From Lysobacterales bacterium (GTDB lineage: Bacteria; Pseudomonadota; Gammaproteobacteria; Xanthomonadales; Xanthomonadaceae): a stretch of DNA of 64,000 nucleotides. The notes beneath the pieces were generated by a model that saw only the letters and a list, made by a program, of their open reading frames with translations, was not told the DNA's origin and made no database searches. The DNA lies in assembly GCA_017302135.1 (NCBI GenBank), contig JAFLDZ010000002.1, positions 1 through 64,000 on the forward strand, in the 5' to 3' direction. Below are positions 32,104-41,600 of the stretch, piece by piece. Position 1 is the stretch's first letter. The number at the start of each line of letters is the position of its first letter. Position numbers and translations under genes: made by a program.

Positions 32104-32233
32104 GTGCGGTTGGATCGTATGGGCTGCGACGATGATCCTTGAGATTCCGTTCATGGGTCAACGCGCTGCCAGCCTGGTCGTGTCGTTGTGTAGCGTTTCT
32201 CGCGTCTGCCAAGTAAATATGAAGGAGTGATAT

Positions 32234-33379
32234 ATGAAAGCGTGTATGTTTCCGGGGCAAGGGTCGCAAGCACGTGGCATGGGCGGCGCGCTGTTCGACG
32301 AGTTTCCAGACCTGACCGCTAAGGCTGACGCGATACTCGGATATTCGATCAAGGAGTTGTGCCTTGATGATCCGAGAAAAGAACTCGACAGCACTCAATT
32401 CACACAGCCGGCATTGTTCGTTGTCAACGCGTTGTCTTACGTCAAATGGATGAAAACCGCAGGATCAAAGCCCGATTTTCTGGCTGGCCACAGCCTGGGC
32501 GAGTTCAATGCCTTGTTGGCTGCAGAATGCTTCGACTTCGAGGTTGGACTGAAACTGGTTCAAAAGCGCGGGCAGCTGATGAGCAGGGTTTCTGGCGGCG
32601 GCATGGCGGCGGTCATGAACGCGACACCGGAATACATCGAAACGACTTTGAAAGAGCATGGGCTCCTGAATGTCGCGCTCGCCAATTTCAATACGCCTTC
32701 GCAGATCGTGATCTCAGGTTTGAAGGATGAAGTCGTTGCAGCACAACCGTTCTTGCAAAAGGGCAGGGTGCTTTATTTCCCGCTCAAAACCAGTGGAGCA
32801 TTCCATACGCGATTCATGAGCGACGCCCAGAAGGAGTTCAAGGCGTTCCTGCAAACGTTCGACATTTCAGCGCCGACGATACCTGTAATTTCGAACGTTA
32901 ATGCAAGGCCCTACGAAAGCGACGCTGTCGTGGAAACCTTGTCGCAGCAAATCGCCAGCGCCGTTAGATGGTCCGAGAGTGTTCAATATCTACTTGGGCT
33001 CGAATCGTCGGACCAGCCGATTCACTTTGAAGAAATGGGCCATGGCGATGTGCTCGTGAGACTCGTCAAGACCATACGGGACCAAACCAAGACTCCGCCA
33101 AAAGTGCAGGGGATCGTGTCTGTTGGAGGGGCTGCGCCTTCAACGGCACCGACTGGAGCGAAAGTCCGCGTCGAGGATGCCGATGCACCGACCGTGGAGC
33201 AGAAAGTCGCGGCATGGAACCGGAACCATCCGATCGGTACCAAGGTGAAATCCAAACTGATCGATGCGCGGACACTGGAAACCAGAACAGAAGCTTCAGT
33301 GCTTTTCGGCCATCGTGCCGCTGTCTATGTCAAGGATTTCAATGGATATTTCGACCTGGATGAAATCGAGGCGATGTAA
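32234..33379 (+). CDS. Discrete trans-acting malonyl acyltransferase
   Basis: 381 aa. The N-terminal 290 residues are a FabD-like acyltransferase: FPGQGSQ, nucleophile Ser87 in GHSLGE, active-site His in SGAFHTRFM. The tail of about 75 residues (…HPIGTKVKSKLIDARTL…FGHRAAVYVKDFNGYFDLDE) is an extension I recall from other trans-AT PKS acyltransferases; its role is unknown to me. It is the only AT in the window and the PKS modules have none, so it probably loads malonyl onto all module ACPs and the donor ACP. GGAG lies about ten bases before the ATG. Confidence 0.93.
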   Translation: MKACMFPGQGSQARGMGGALFDEFPDLTAKADAILGYSIKELCLDDPRKELDSTQFTQPALFVVNALSYVKWMKTAGSKPDFLAGHSLGEFNALLAAECFDFEVGLKLVQKRGQLMSRVSGGGMAAVMNATPEYIETTLKEHGLLNVALANFNTPSQIVISGLKDEVVAAQPFLQKGRVLYFPLKTSGAFHTRFMSDAQKEFKAFLQTFDISAPTIPVISNVNARPYESDAVVETLSQQIASAVRWSESVQYLLGLESSDQPIHFEEMGHGDVLVRLVKTIRDQTKTPPKVQGIVSVGGAAPSTAPTGAKVRVEDADAPTVEQKVAAWNRNHPIGTKVKSKLIDARTLETRTEASVLFGHRAAVYVKDFNGYFDLDEIEAM

Positions 33380-33561
33380 GTCGGGCTTGGGATCGAGACA
33401 TCCGTAGGTAATCCCTTCCTGTCCTATCCTCGCCGATACGATATCTCAGGACCAATGTCGCACTCGACCGCTGGGCGGTGCATCAAGAATCCTGTCGAGG
33501 CAGTCCTCTTGGCGATGCTGTAGTCGAATGTATTGTCGGTAATCGCATGAATTCCGTGAAA

Positions 33562-33591
33562 TCCGCGTTTGCTTATCAAGACAAACGCGGA
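33562..33591. terminator. Inverted repeat between convergent AT and ATP-grasp genes
   Basis: Perfect 10-bp stem TCCGCGTTTG / CAAACGCGGA with a 10-base loop, placed between the ends of two convergent genes. No clear T run follows on either strand, so it is a candidate bidirectional terminator. Confidence 0.5.
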
Positions 33592-33604
33592 CCACGAAAG
33601 TGAA

Positions 33605-34801
33605 TTACGTCAGCTTTTCGGCATCGGGTAACGGTACCGAGTTGAGTTTGATTTTATCCATGAGTTCAAGAATGCTTGTGCTGACTTCGGACGATGTTTT
33701 TCCGCGCAGCGAAAATTTTACGAATCCTTGCTCGCGGCTTTCGTACTTCCGTCCTATGCGTGGTTGCCACATCGAATACATGCAGTTGTCCAGGGCGAGT
33801 GGATCGCAATGTACCCCGGTAAAAATTCCCGGGACATGGTCGACATTGTTGATCATCAGCCAGCCTGCGATCGTATCCTGCCGCAGTTCCCGGAGAGGTG
33901 GGTCGAGCCCCAGTTGAGATTGTATGGAGAATTCGAGCAGGTTGAAATTGTATACGTCGGCGAAATTCCGATATACCTCACCTCCACCGATACGACAGGC
34001 CACTTCCAGAAAGATGAGTTCGTCGTCTGCCGTGCGAATGATTTCCATATGGAAAATCCCTTCTCGCAGCGGCAAGGCAGCGATCACTTCATGCGCGAAT
34101 TGATTCAGGCGTTGCTTGAGAGGCGATTCCTCCATGCCGACCGATCCAACCGGCTGTCCGAGAACGTAGTGGTGATAACAGGTGCTGATGTAGGCATGGG
34201 GCATGGAAACGATACCCGTTGCCTTGAACGCGCCATCGACATGGAAAATGTCGCCTTCTACAAACTCCTCGAATAGAGATCCGTGAGCCAGATCGCCGCG
34301 ATGTTTTTCGTAGTCGGCCAATGTCGGGCAAAGATGTACTCCACCGGAAGCGGTGCCGTCGATCTTCTTGATCACGCAAGGCGTGAAGGCGCCGGATTCA
34401 AAGGTCGACGGATCGAGGTCCCGGATCACACGGATGCCTTTCTTCGCAAGAATCTCCTTCATCGTACGCTTGTTCCGAAATGGCTCTACCTCAGCGACCC
34501 GAGGTCCCGGAATATTGAAAACATCGCGGATATATGCGGCAGGAAGTACGGTGCGCTCGTCGAGTGCAACCACGCGTTCGAAAGGGAACTCACGGTATAC
34601 GGACTGCAATGCCATCAGCAGTTCCCGGGGATCTTCTCCTGTCGGAAGCGTAATGCCACTCACTTCGTCTTCGGAAACGTAGTTGCGTACGTATCTTAGG
34701 CCGTTTGGGTCGCAAACGTGCCAGATTTCATGTTCCTCGTCATTCAACAGATTTCGGTTGAACGGGAAATCCTGCCAAATATTGAGAAGAAGTATCTTCA
34801 C
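33605..34801 (-). CDS. ATP-grasp carboxylate-amine ligase-like protein
   Basis: 398 aa on the strand opposite to the rest of the cluster. N-terminal Rossmann-like start (MKILLLNIWQDFPFNRN), then an ATP-grasp core with the lysine segment CVIKKIDGTASGGVHLCP, EEFVEGDIFHVDG, and the metal-binding segment ELIFLEVACRIGGGEVY. The family activates a carboxylate as acyl phosphate and joins it to an amine or thiol. Possible roles are ligation of an amino acid to the product or a self-resistance modification; nothing in the sequence decides. It has its own promoter region (34,802 onward), since no same-strand gene is adjacent. Confidence 0.8.
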   Translation of the reverse strand: MKILLLNIWQDFPFNRNLLNDEEHEIWHVCDPNGLRYVRNYVSEDEVSGITLPTGEDPRELLMALQSVYREFPFERVVALDERTVLPAAYIRDVFNIPGPRVAEVEPFRNKRTMKEILAKKGIRVIRDLDPSTFESGAFTPCVIKKIDGTASGGVHLCPTLADYEKHRGDLAHGSLFEEFVEGDIFHVDGAFKATGIVSMPHAYISTCYHHYVLGQPVGSVGMEESPLKQRLNQFAHEVIAALPLREGIFHMEIIRTADDELIFLEVACRIGGGEVYRNFADVYNFNLLEFSIQSQLGLDPPLRELRQDTIAGWLMINNVDHVPGIFTGVHCDPLALDNCMYSMWQPRIGRKYESREQGFVKFSLRGKTSSEVSTSILELMDKIKLNSVPLPDAEKLT

Positions 34802-35502
34802 GTGTTGGTGTCCTTTTGCATGGAATGAAAGATGCCTTGCGCAGATATTAACTTACTCTCGGGTCTCGGGTCTCGGGTCTCGGGTCTCGGGGTAGGCCAC
34901 CATGATTCTCGATGCGAGGTGAACAATGCCCGGCAGCCGGCATGTATGAGAAATGCGGTTGGCTCGCCTGCAGTTTCCGGACATGCTGTTGATTGCGTAT
35001 ATCATCCTCCACGGTCCGGTTGCAACTACCATAGATCGACTCATCGCAGTGACGACCGATGTGAATTGCATTCCCATGTTCGGGGCTTTGCGGACTGTGT
35101 TTCTTACCCCGAACGTCCGGCTGTTGCGCCGGCTTTCTGCGCCCATGCACCATGAGCAGCTGAGGAAGTAGCGTGTCCTGCAAACATGCGTATGCGGCAT
35201 GGCTTCGGTTAAAGCCATATTGTCTCGAATCCATGCCATGCATGGGGCATGTTTCACAGGCAAAGTGGCGGTGATGGGTGCCATCAACGTCTCATAAGCC
35301 TCCCTGAGGGTAAGCCGCTACTCACCTCTCGTTTTCGAGTTGGCACGCCCCGAAACACATGGACAGACCGCCCGGTTAGTCGATACACTCGAGCACGTGG
35401 ATTGACCCGCAATATTGAAGGCCGGAGTTCTTCTGGGGACTGAGCCAACGCATGCCCGTACGTCCCGCATCGTATATACGCGTTGATGATAAAGAGGCAT
35501 GC
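34802..35502. other. Intergenic region between ATP-grasp and MATE genes
   Basis: About 700 bases between divergently transcribed genes. Besides the heptamer array it holds only short ORFs with no recognisable domain: plus-strand 34,953-35,171 (72 codons) and an overlapping minus-strand ORF 34,853-35,287. Neither has a good ribosome binding site or a credible neighbour. It may hold both promoters or a decayed gene. I see no mobile-element ends. Confidence 0.6.
34857..34891. repeat. Five exact tandem copies of the heptamer TCTCGGG
   Basis: Five perfect units run from 34,857 to 34,891, about 55 bases upstream of the ATP-grasp start on the minus strand. Heptamer arrays are prone to copy-number change. 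It lies in the probable promoter/leader region of the ATP-grasp gene. Confidence 0.9.
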
Positions 35503-36930
35503 ATGTCGTCCAGAGCCAACGATCTAGTCAACGCCGTGCAGTCATTCTGGCGAGTGTCCGTTCTGGCATTGCAGGGACGGCAATACGATTACACGACCGA
35601 GTCCATGGGACGCGCCGTGCTGCTCCTCGCCATCCCGATGGTGCTGGAGATGGTCGCCGAATCGATCTTCGCTGTCGTCAATATATTCTGGGTCTCTCGA
35701 CTCAGTAGCGAAGCGGTGGCAGTCGTTGGTCTTACCGAAGCGGCAATGAGTTTGATTTATGCGTTTGCTGTCGGAATATCGTTTGCGGCGACTGCATTCG
35801 TCGCACGCCGCATTGGCGAGAACGGCGACACAGAGTCTGCAGCGCAGTCGGCAGGGCAGGTCATTCTGCTCAGCATCGCGGTATCGGTCGGGCTGGGTTT
35901 GTTGCTGTGCGTGTTCGCGGCCGATATCCTGAGGCTGCTCGGTGCGGATGAGACGATCGTCGCGCTGGGTTCCGAGTACGCACGCGTCATGTTCGCCGGT
36001 AACGTCACCGTTTTCCTCATGTTCGTGATCAACGCGATTCTGCGAGGTGCCGGCGACGCAGTGTTGGCAATGCGGGCTTTGTGGTTTTCCAATGCGCTCA
36101 ATCTGTTTCTGGCGCCATGCCTGCTTTTTGGATGGGGGCCCTTCCCTGAGCTTGGCGTAACCGGCGCCGCTTACGCCACGACCATCAGTCGGGGGTTGGG
36201 TGTCATCTACCTGCTATGGCATGTCACTGGCGATCATAGCCATGTCCGTTTGCGTTTGCGGTTGCGTCACTTGAAACCGGTAGCGCATGAGATCGGCTTG
36301 ATCATGGTGACCGCCTGGAGCGGTATCGCTCAAATGCTCGTAAGCACGACAAGTGCGATAGGACTCTTCAGTATCGCCGCACTTTCCGGTACGACGGCGC
36401 TCGCCGGATGCACCGTTGCGTTGCGGGTCGTACAATTCGTGCTGATGCCTGCGTTGGGATTGGCCAATGCCGGCGCCACGATGGTAGGCCAGAATCTGGG
36501 TGCTGAAAATCCGGATCGCGCGGCCGAGGCGGTACGTATCGCTCTGCGTTACAATGTCATATTCTTGGGTATCGTCGGCACTTTGATATTCGTCTTCGCG
36601 ACGCCCATTTCGGCCATTTTCACGAATGATCCCATGGTGTTGCATGAGTCAACGCTTGCGCTTCGGATTGTGACAATCGCGCTGCCATTCTACGCGGCAG
36701 GCATGTGCTTCGAGGCCGCATTCAACGGCGCCGGCGACACTTGGACGCCAGCGCGATTGAATTTCATTTGCTTCTGGATTCTACAGGTGCCGCTGGCTTG
36801 GGTTCTCGCCGTGAGCTTCAAAATGGGTTCGCTGGGCGTTTATGCTTCCGTACCGATCTCTTTTTCTGTACTGGCGCTTTGGAGCGCTTTTCTCTTCTCG
36901 AGAGGAAAGTGGAAAGAATACGAGATCTGA
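35503..36930 (+). CDS. MATE-family multidrug efflux transporter
   Basis: About 475 aa with roughly twelve hydrophobic segments in the two-half MATE pattern (AIPMVLEMVAESIFAVVNIF, GLTEAAMSLIYAFAVGISF, later SAIGLFSIAALSG, GLANAGATMVGQNLGAENPDRA, ALPFYAAGMCFEAAFNGAGDTWTPA). An in-frame ATG exists at 35,452, but ATG 35,503 has AAAGAGG (35,491-35,497) five bases upstream and gives a more typical N-terminus, so I chose it. An inner-membrane drug/cation antiporter inside the cluster is a good candidate for product export and self-protection. Confidence 0.9.
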   Translation: MSSRANDLVNAVQSFWRVSVLALQGRQYDYTTESMGRAVLLLAIPMVLEMVAESIFAVVNIFWVSRLSSEAVAVVGLTEAAMSLIYAFAVGISFAATAFVARRIGENGDTESAAQSAGQVILLSIAVSVGLGLLLCVFAADILRLLGADETIVALGSEYARVMFAGNVTVFLMFVINAILRGAGDAVLAMRALWFSNALNLFLAPCLLFGWGPFPELGVTGAAYATTISRGLGVIYLLWHVTGDHSHVRLRLRLRHLKPVAHEIGLIMVTAWSGIAQMLVSTTSAIGLFSIAALSGTTALAGCTVALRVVQFVLMPALGLANAGATMVGQNLGAENPDRAAEAVRIALRYNVIFLGIVGTLIFVFATPISAIFTNDPMVLHESTLALRIVTIALPFYAAGMCFEAAFNGAGDTWTPARLNFICFWILQVPLAWVLAVSFKMGSLGVYASVPISFSVLALWSAFLFSRGKWKEYEI

Positions 36931-37040
36931 ACGACAGGCAGTATGCGAGAAATATCTCGAATGGACTCAATTCTAATGCACTGATATCTCTTCAATGTCC
37001 TGTGTAATTTTTTTGGTTTCATAGGGAAGCGCTGGGTAGT

Positions 37041-38534
37041 ATGAAGACAATTCCAAGCTCGCACTCGGGCTATTCGGATGCTTTAACAGCTTTTTTGCAG
37101 CGGCCGAAGCAGTTGTTGATCAATAACAAATGGGTTGACGCGCAGTCCTGTGCGCGTGTTGCCGTCGAGAATCCTGCCGACGGAAAGTCGATTGCGGATG
37201 TTGCAGCAGCCGGTGCTGCTGACGTGGATATTGCAGTTGCCGCGGCGAAGATTGCATTTCGCAAGTGGTCGGCGATGCAGCCGACATATCGCGCCAATCT
37301 ATTGTTCCGGCTGGCCGATCTGCTCGAACGGCACGCTGCAGAATTCGCGGAGATCGAATCGCTTGATGTAGGCAAGCCTTTGACGGTTACGCGGATGCTG
37401 GATGTCCCATTCACGGTAGAGGTGATCCGATACAACGCGGGCTGGGCGACGAAGTTGACTGGTGAGACGTTCAGTCTCGCGCTTCAAGCCAGTCCTTACC
37501 ACGCCTATACCATGCGTCAGCCGTTGGGGGTCGTGGCGGGCATCGTTCCATGGAACTTCCCGCTGTTGCAGGTTGCGATGAAGTTGTCTGCAGCTTTGGC
37601 TGCTGGTTGCGTGATCATCCTGAAACCGTCCGAATTGACGCCGCTCAGCGCTTTGCGTCTGGGTGAACTTGCGCTCGAGGCTGGATTTCCACCCGGCGTA
37701 ATTCAGGTCTTGACCGGCCTGGGCGCGGATGTTGGCGCGGCACTGGTTCGGCATGCCGGCGTCGACAAGGTTTCATTCACCGGCTCGACTGCGGTGGGAC
37801 GCGACATCGTCCGCGTGTGCGCTGAGGATTTCAAGCGCGTTACAGTAGAGCTCGGGGGAAAATCACCGAATATCATATTCGCCGATGCCGAGATGGAGCA
37901 GGCGATCATCGGTGCGGCGAACGCGACATTCTTCAATGCCGGGCAAGTCTGTTATGCCGGCACGCGTCTGTATGTAGAACATTCCGTGTATGACACGGTC
38001 GTTGCGGGCATTGCAGAAGTTGTAGCTAGGATGACAATCGGCAACCCGTTCGATCCGGAAACCGATTTGGGCCCCGTCGTTTCGGCGAAGCAGCTTGATC
38101 GCATTGAAGGATATGTCGATGGCGGTCGTAGTGCTGGCGCTGAAATCATCCTTGGTGGTTCTCGCATTGATCAGCCGGGTTATTACATGCAGCCTACGGT
38201 CATAGCAAATACTGACCCCCGAATGCAGGTCGTGCAGGAAGAAATCTTTGGCCCTGTCGTTTGCGTGGTTCCGTTCAAGAGTGTCTCCGAAATTACAGCG
38301 CTGGCTAACGACACCCGCTATGGCCTGGCTGCCGGTGTGTGGTCGCGCGATCTGAAGAAAGCGCATCGCATGGCGCGTGCGCTCAATGCGGGTACCGTGT
38401 GGGTCAACTGCTATCACACGGTAGATCCGAATATGCCTTTCGGCGGCTGGCACGAGTCTGGTTGGGGCCGTGAATTCGGCCGCGTAGGCGTCGAATCTTT
38501 TACCGAATTGAAATCGGTCGCGCTCAAACTCTAG
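37041..38534 (+). CDS. NAD(P)-dependent aldehyde dehydrogenase
   Basis: 497 aa, full length for the family. Catalytic Cys304 is in FNAGQVCYAGTR, general base Glu270 in VELGGKSPN, and Rossmann contacts IVPWNFPL and FTGSTAVG are present. It resembles betaine/aromatic aldehyde dehydrogenases and would oxidise an aldehyde to an acid. It lies between the MATE gene and the first NRPS on the same strand. It may make a precursor (for example an amino-acid-like acid) or tailor the product; the substrate cannot be told from sequence. Confidence 0.9.
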   Translation: MKTIPSSHSGYSDALTAFLQRPKQLLINNKWVDAQSCARVAVENPADGKSIADVAAAGAADVDIAVAAAKIAFRKWSAMQPTYRANLLFRLADLLERHAAEFAEIESLDVGKPLTVTRMLDVPFTVEVIRYNAGWATKLTGETFSLALQASPYHAYTMRQPLGVVAGIVPWNFPLLQVAMKLSAALAAGCVIILKPSELTPLSALRLGELALEAGFPPGVIQVLTGLGADVGAALVRHAGVDKVSFTGSTAVGRDIVRVCAEDFKRVTVELGGKSPNIIFADAEMEQAIIGAANATFFNAGQVCYAGTRLYVEHSVYDTVVAGIAEVVARMTIGNPFDPETDLGPVVSAKQLDRIEGYVDGGRSAGAEIILGGSRIDQPGYYMQPTVIANTDPRMQVVQEEIFGPVVCVVPFKSVSEITALANDTRYGLAAGVWSRDLKKAHRMARALNAGTVWVNCYHTVDPNMPFGGWHESGWGREFGRVGVESFTELKSVALKL

Positions 38535-38620
38535 GCATTTCGTCGACGCGATTTTCCTTCTCGGTTCTTCAGGTAAATTTCAATTCATATTTTTCTTTCA
38601 GCTTTTCGACGGAGAGCGTC

Positions 38621-41600
38621 ATGAGAGATGTCTGGCAGTTTTTGAATTATTTGGCAAGCAAAAGCATAAAGCTCACTATCGAAAATGGAAAGTTGAGTTG
38701 CTATGCGCCAAGAGGAGCGTTGACGCCCGAAATCACCGACGAAATTTCTCGTTTCAAATCCGAAATCATTTGCATACTGGATACGAAAAGCAACGTCAGC
38801 AATAACATTGAGGACAGGCAAGTCTCTGCTGCGCATAATGAATTTCCTTTGTCCATCGGTGAAAGTTCGCACTACATTCTTCAGAAGCTGAACCCTGAAA
38901 GAAGCCATGCTGTGCCGATTTGCGTCAGTATCGACGCAAGTATCGATATCGAGCTGCTCTCAAGTGCATGGGACCTCGTGATCGATCGATACCCCATACT
39001 GAAAACGAGAATCTTCGAAAAAGAAGGTGAGCCTTTTCATTGTCTGGATGAGCGGCGCCGCTCGTCGATAAGCCAGATCGTTTTGCCTTTCGAAAGCAAC
39101 GATGAAGTCGTCGTGTATTTCCAGAACAAGGTTCTTGAGCCGTTCGATTTCAGCGAAGATCCGTTGTCGAGGATCACGGTTTTTCGTTGGGGAAAAGGCC
39201 ATGTCGGTCTTTTCATTCTGATCCATCACATCATCTTCGATGGGTACTCGACAGGAATTCTGCTGCGGTCATTGTTCAGCTTTTACAAGGAATTGGCATC
39301 AGGAGCAGTCATTTCCCTACCGAAAACAGCCTGTGCATACGAGGATTTCGTCGTATGGGAACAGCAGATGCTGCAGTCCGACGAGGGGCGGGGGCATTCG
39401 GAATACTGGGGGGCACAGTTGCGCGGGGAACTGCATGGTTTCAAGCTGCTTCCAGACTCACCGCATTCCGTGCCTTCCGACTACGTTCCTGAAGTGCTGG
39501 TCGATGCGCTTCCTGATGATATCTGCATCGCAATCCGAGATTTCGCGAAAAACAGTTCGTTGCAGTATTCGTCATTCTTTCTGGCCATCTTCCAGTTGCT
39601 TTTACACAAGTACACGAATCAGAAAGATATCGTCGTTGTCATGCCCGTGATCGTCCGTCCCGATCAGCGGTTCGTGGATGAGATCGGGTATTTTTTCAAT
39701 ATTGTTCCGATACGTGCGAACTTCGAAAAGCCGGTCGAGCTCGGAGATTTCATGCGGGCAACGCAAATCACGATGTTGGATGCCGTATTCCATTCGGCCT
39801 ATCCGTTTCCATTGATGATGAGTGGTCGAAAAATCGATGCAGACCAGGATTTCAAGGTCTTCTATGCGTACCAGGAATTCAGCAATCTTGCCGATTCCGA
39901 ATTTTCAGCCATACGCAATGAGTACGGTTTATCTTCTGTCGAAGGCTTTCATCAGAGAGCCGAGGGCGACTTCGATATCGCATTCGAGGTTTTCAACGAA
40001 GAAGATGCTTTCCGCATCCATTTGCAGAGCAATCCAAAGCTCTACTCGAACGATACCATCAGGGCGCTACTGAATCATTTCCATGTACTCTTGAGGGAAA
40101 TACTCAAGAATCCAGCGCTCGCGGTACAACATTACCCGATCGCTACCCCGGAAGATCGGCAGCAGGTACTGATCGATTGGAATGCGACTGCCGCCGACTA
40201 CCCGGAGGATCGTTGTATCCATGATTTCTTTCTGGATCAGGTTGTTGCCGATTCGGCTCGGCCTGCTGTCACGTACGGCGACCGGAGACTGAGCTACGGC
40301 GAGCTTGGACGTGATACACATGACTTGGCGCTGCACCTTCAGCACTTGGGCATCGGACCTGATGCTGTCGTTGCGCTATGCGTCGAACGATCAATCGAAA
40401 TGATGACAGGCATCATGGGAATTGTGCGCTCTGGCGGCGCTTACATGCCCATCGACCCAGGCTATCCTGATGACCGGGTCAGCTATATGTTGCAGGATTC
40501 GGCTGCAAAAGTCGTGCTGACGCAGAGCAGGTTGAAGGATCGGATCAGTTCATTGGCCGAACAAAACACAGTAATCATTACCTTGGACGACGGGTGGTCC
40601 GACATCGTCATTTCTGCTCGTGGTCTGGCGGAACGTGGCGTGGTGATCAACTGCGACGTAAAGTCGGACAATGTCGCATATGTCATCTATACGTCGGGCT
40701 CGACTGGCAAACCCAAGGGTGTTCTGGTCGAGCATAAGGCATTGGTGAATCGTATTCATTGGATGCAGAAGCTCTATGCATTGGATGATGCCGACGTTGT
40801 TTTGCAGAAGACACCATATTGTTTCGACGTGTCCGTATGGGAGTTTTTCTGGCCGCCGATGACCGGCGCATCGCTCGTGTTCGCAGTTCCGAATGGGCAC
40901 TCCGATGTCCAGTATCTCGAGCGCCTGATCAACGAAGCTCGGGTTACGACTCTGCATTACGTTCCTTCCATGCTGCATACTTTTCTGGATAACGCGATCG
41001 GTCAATGCCATAGCGTCAGACAGATATTCTGCAGCGGCGAAGCGTTGGACAGACGTTCTGTCGATCGTTACCGTGGAATATTCCCGAACGCTATTCTGCA
41101 TAATCTATACGGCCCCACCGAAGCTGCAATCGATGTGACCTACTTCGATTGCTCGAAACTCGAATACCCGTTCGTCCCTATCGGTGCACCGATCGACAAT
41201 ACCCAGATATATATCGTTGACGCCTACAACAATCCACAACCTGTTGGCGTGCCCGGCGAACTGCACATTGCAGGCGATAATCTCGCGAGAGGTTATCTCA
41301 ATCGACCGGAGCTGACTGAGGAACGTTTCATACCAAATCCATTCGAGCCGGGCACGCGCATGTACAGGACCGGTGATTTGGCACGTTGGTTGGATGATGG
41401 GAACATTCAATATCTCGGAAGAATCGACGATCAGGTCAAGATCGGTGGTGTCCGCATCGAAACCGGAGAGATCGAAGCGCATCTCAACCGCCATGCTGCG
41501 GTGAGCGAGAGTGTCGTGATAGCGCGCGGACCGGATGGATACAAGCAACTGATCGCTTTTTACCGCATACCCGATTCGTTAGCCGACGATGACGTCAAAC

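Noticed and set aside
27654..33379. A glutarimide-type starter system (amidotransferase, ACP, AT)
   Set aside because: The ACP has the GANSIDRSE donor signature next to an HCS, and no branching (B) domain is visible. Beta-branching explains the genes better, though the amidotransferase alone stays open.
34853..35287. A 144-codon minus-strand ORF with an opposing 72-codon plus-strand ORF in the ATP-grasp/MATE gap
   Set aside because: No domain, no ribosome binding site, and the C-terminus of the minus-strand ORF is translation of the heptamer repeat (PETRDPRPETRE). A decayed gene cannot be excluded.
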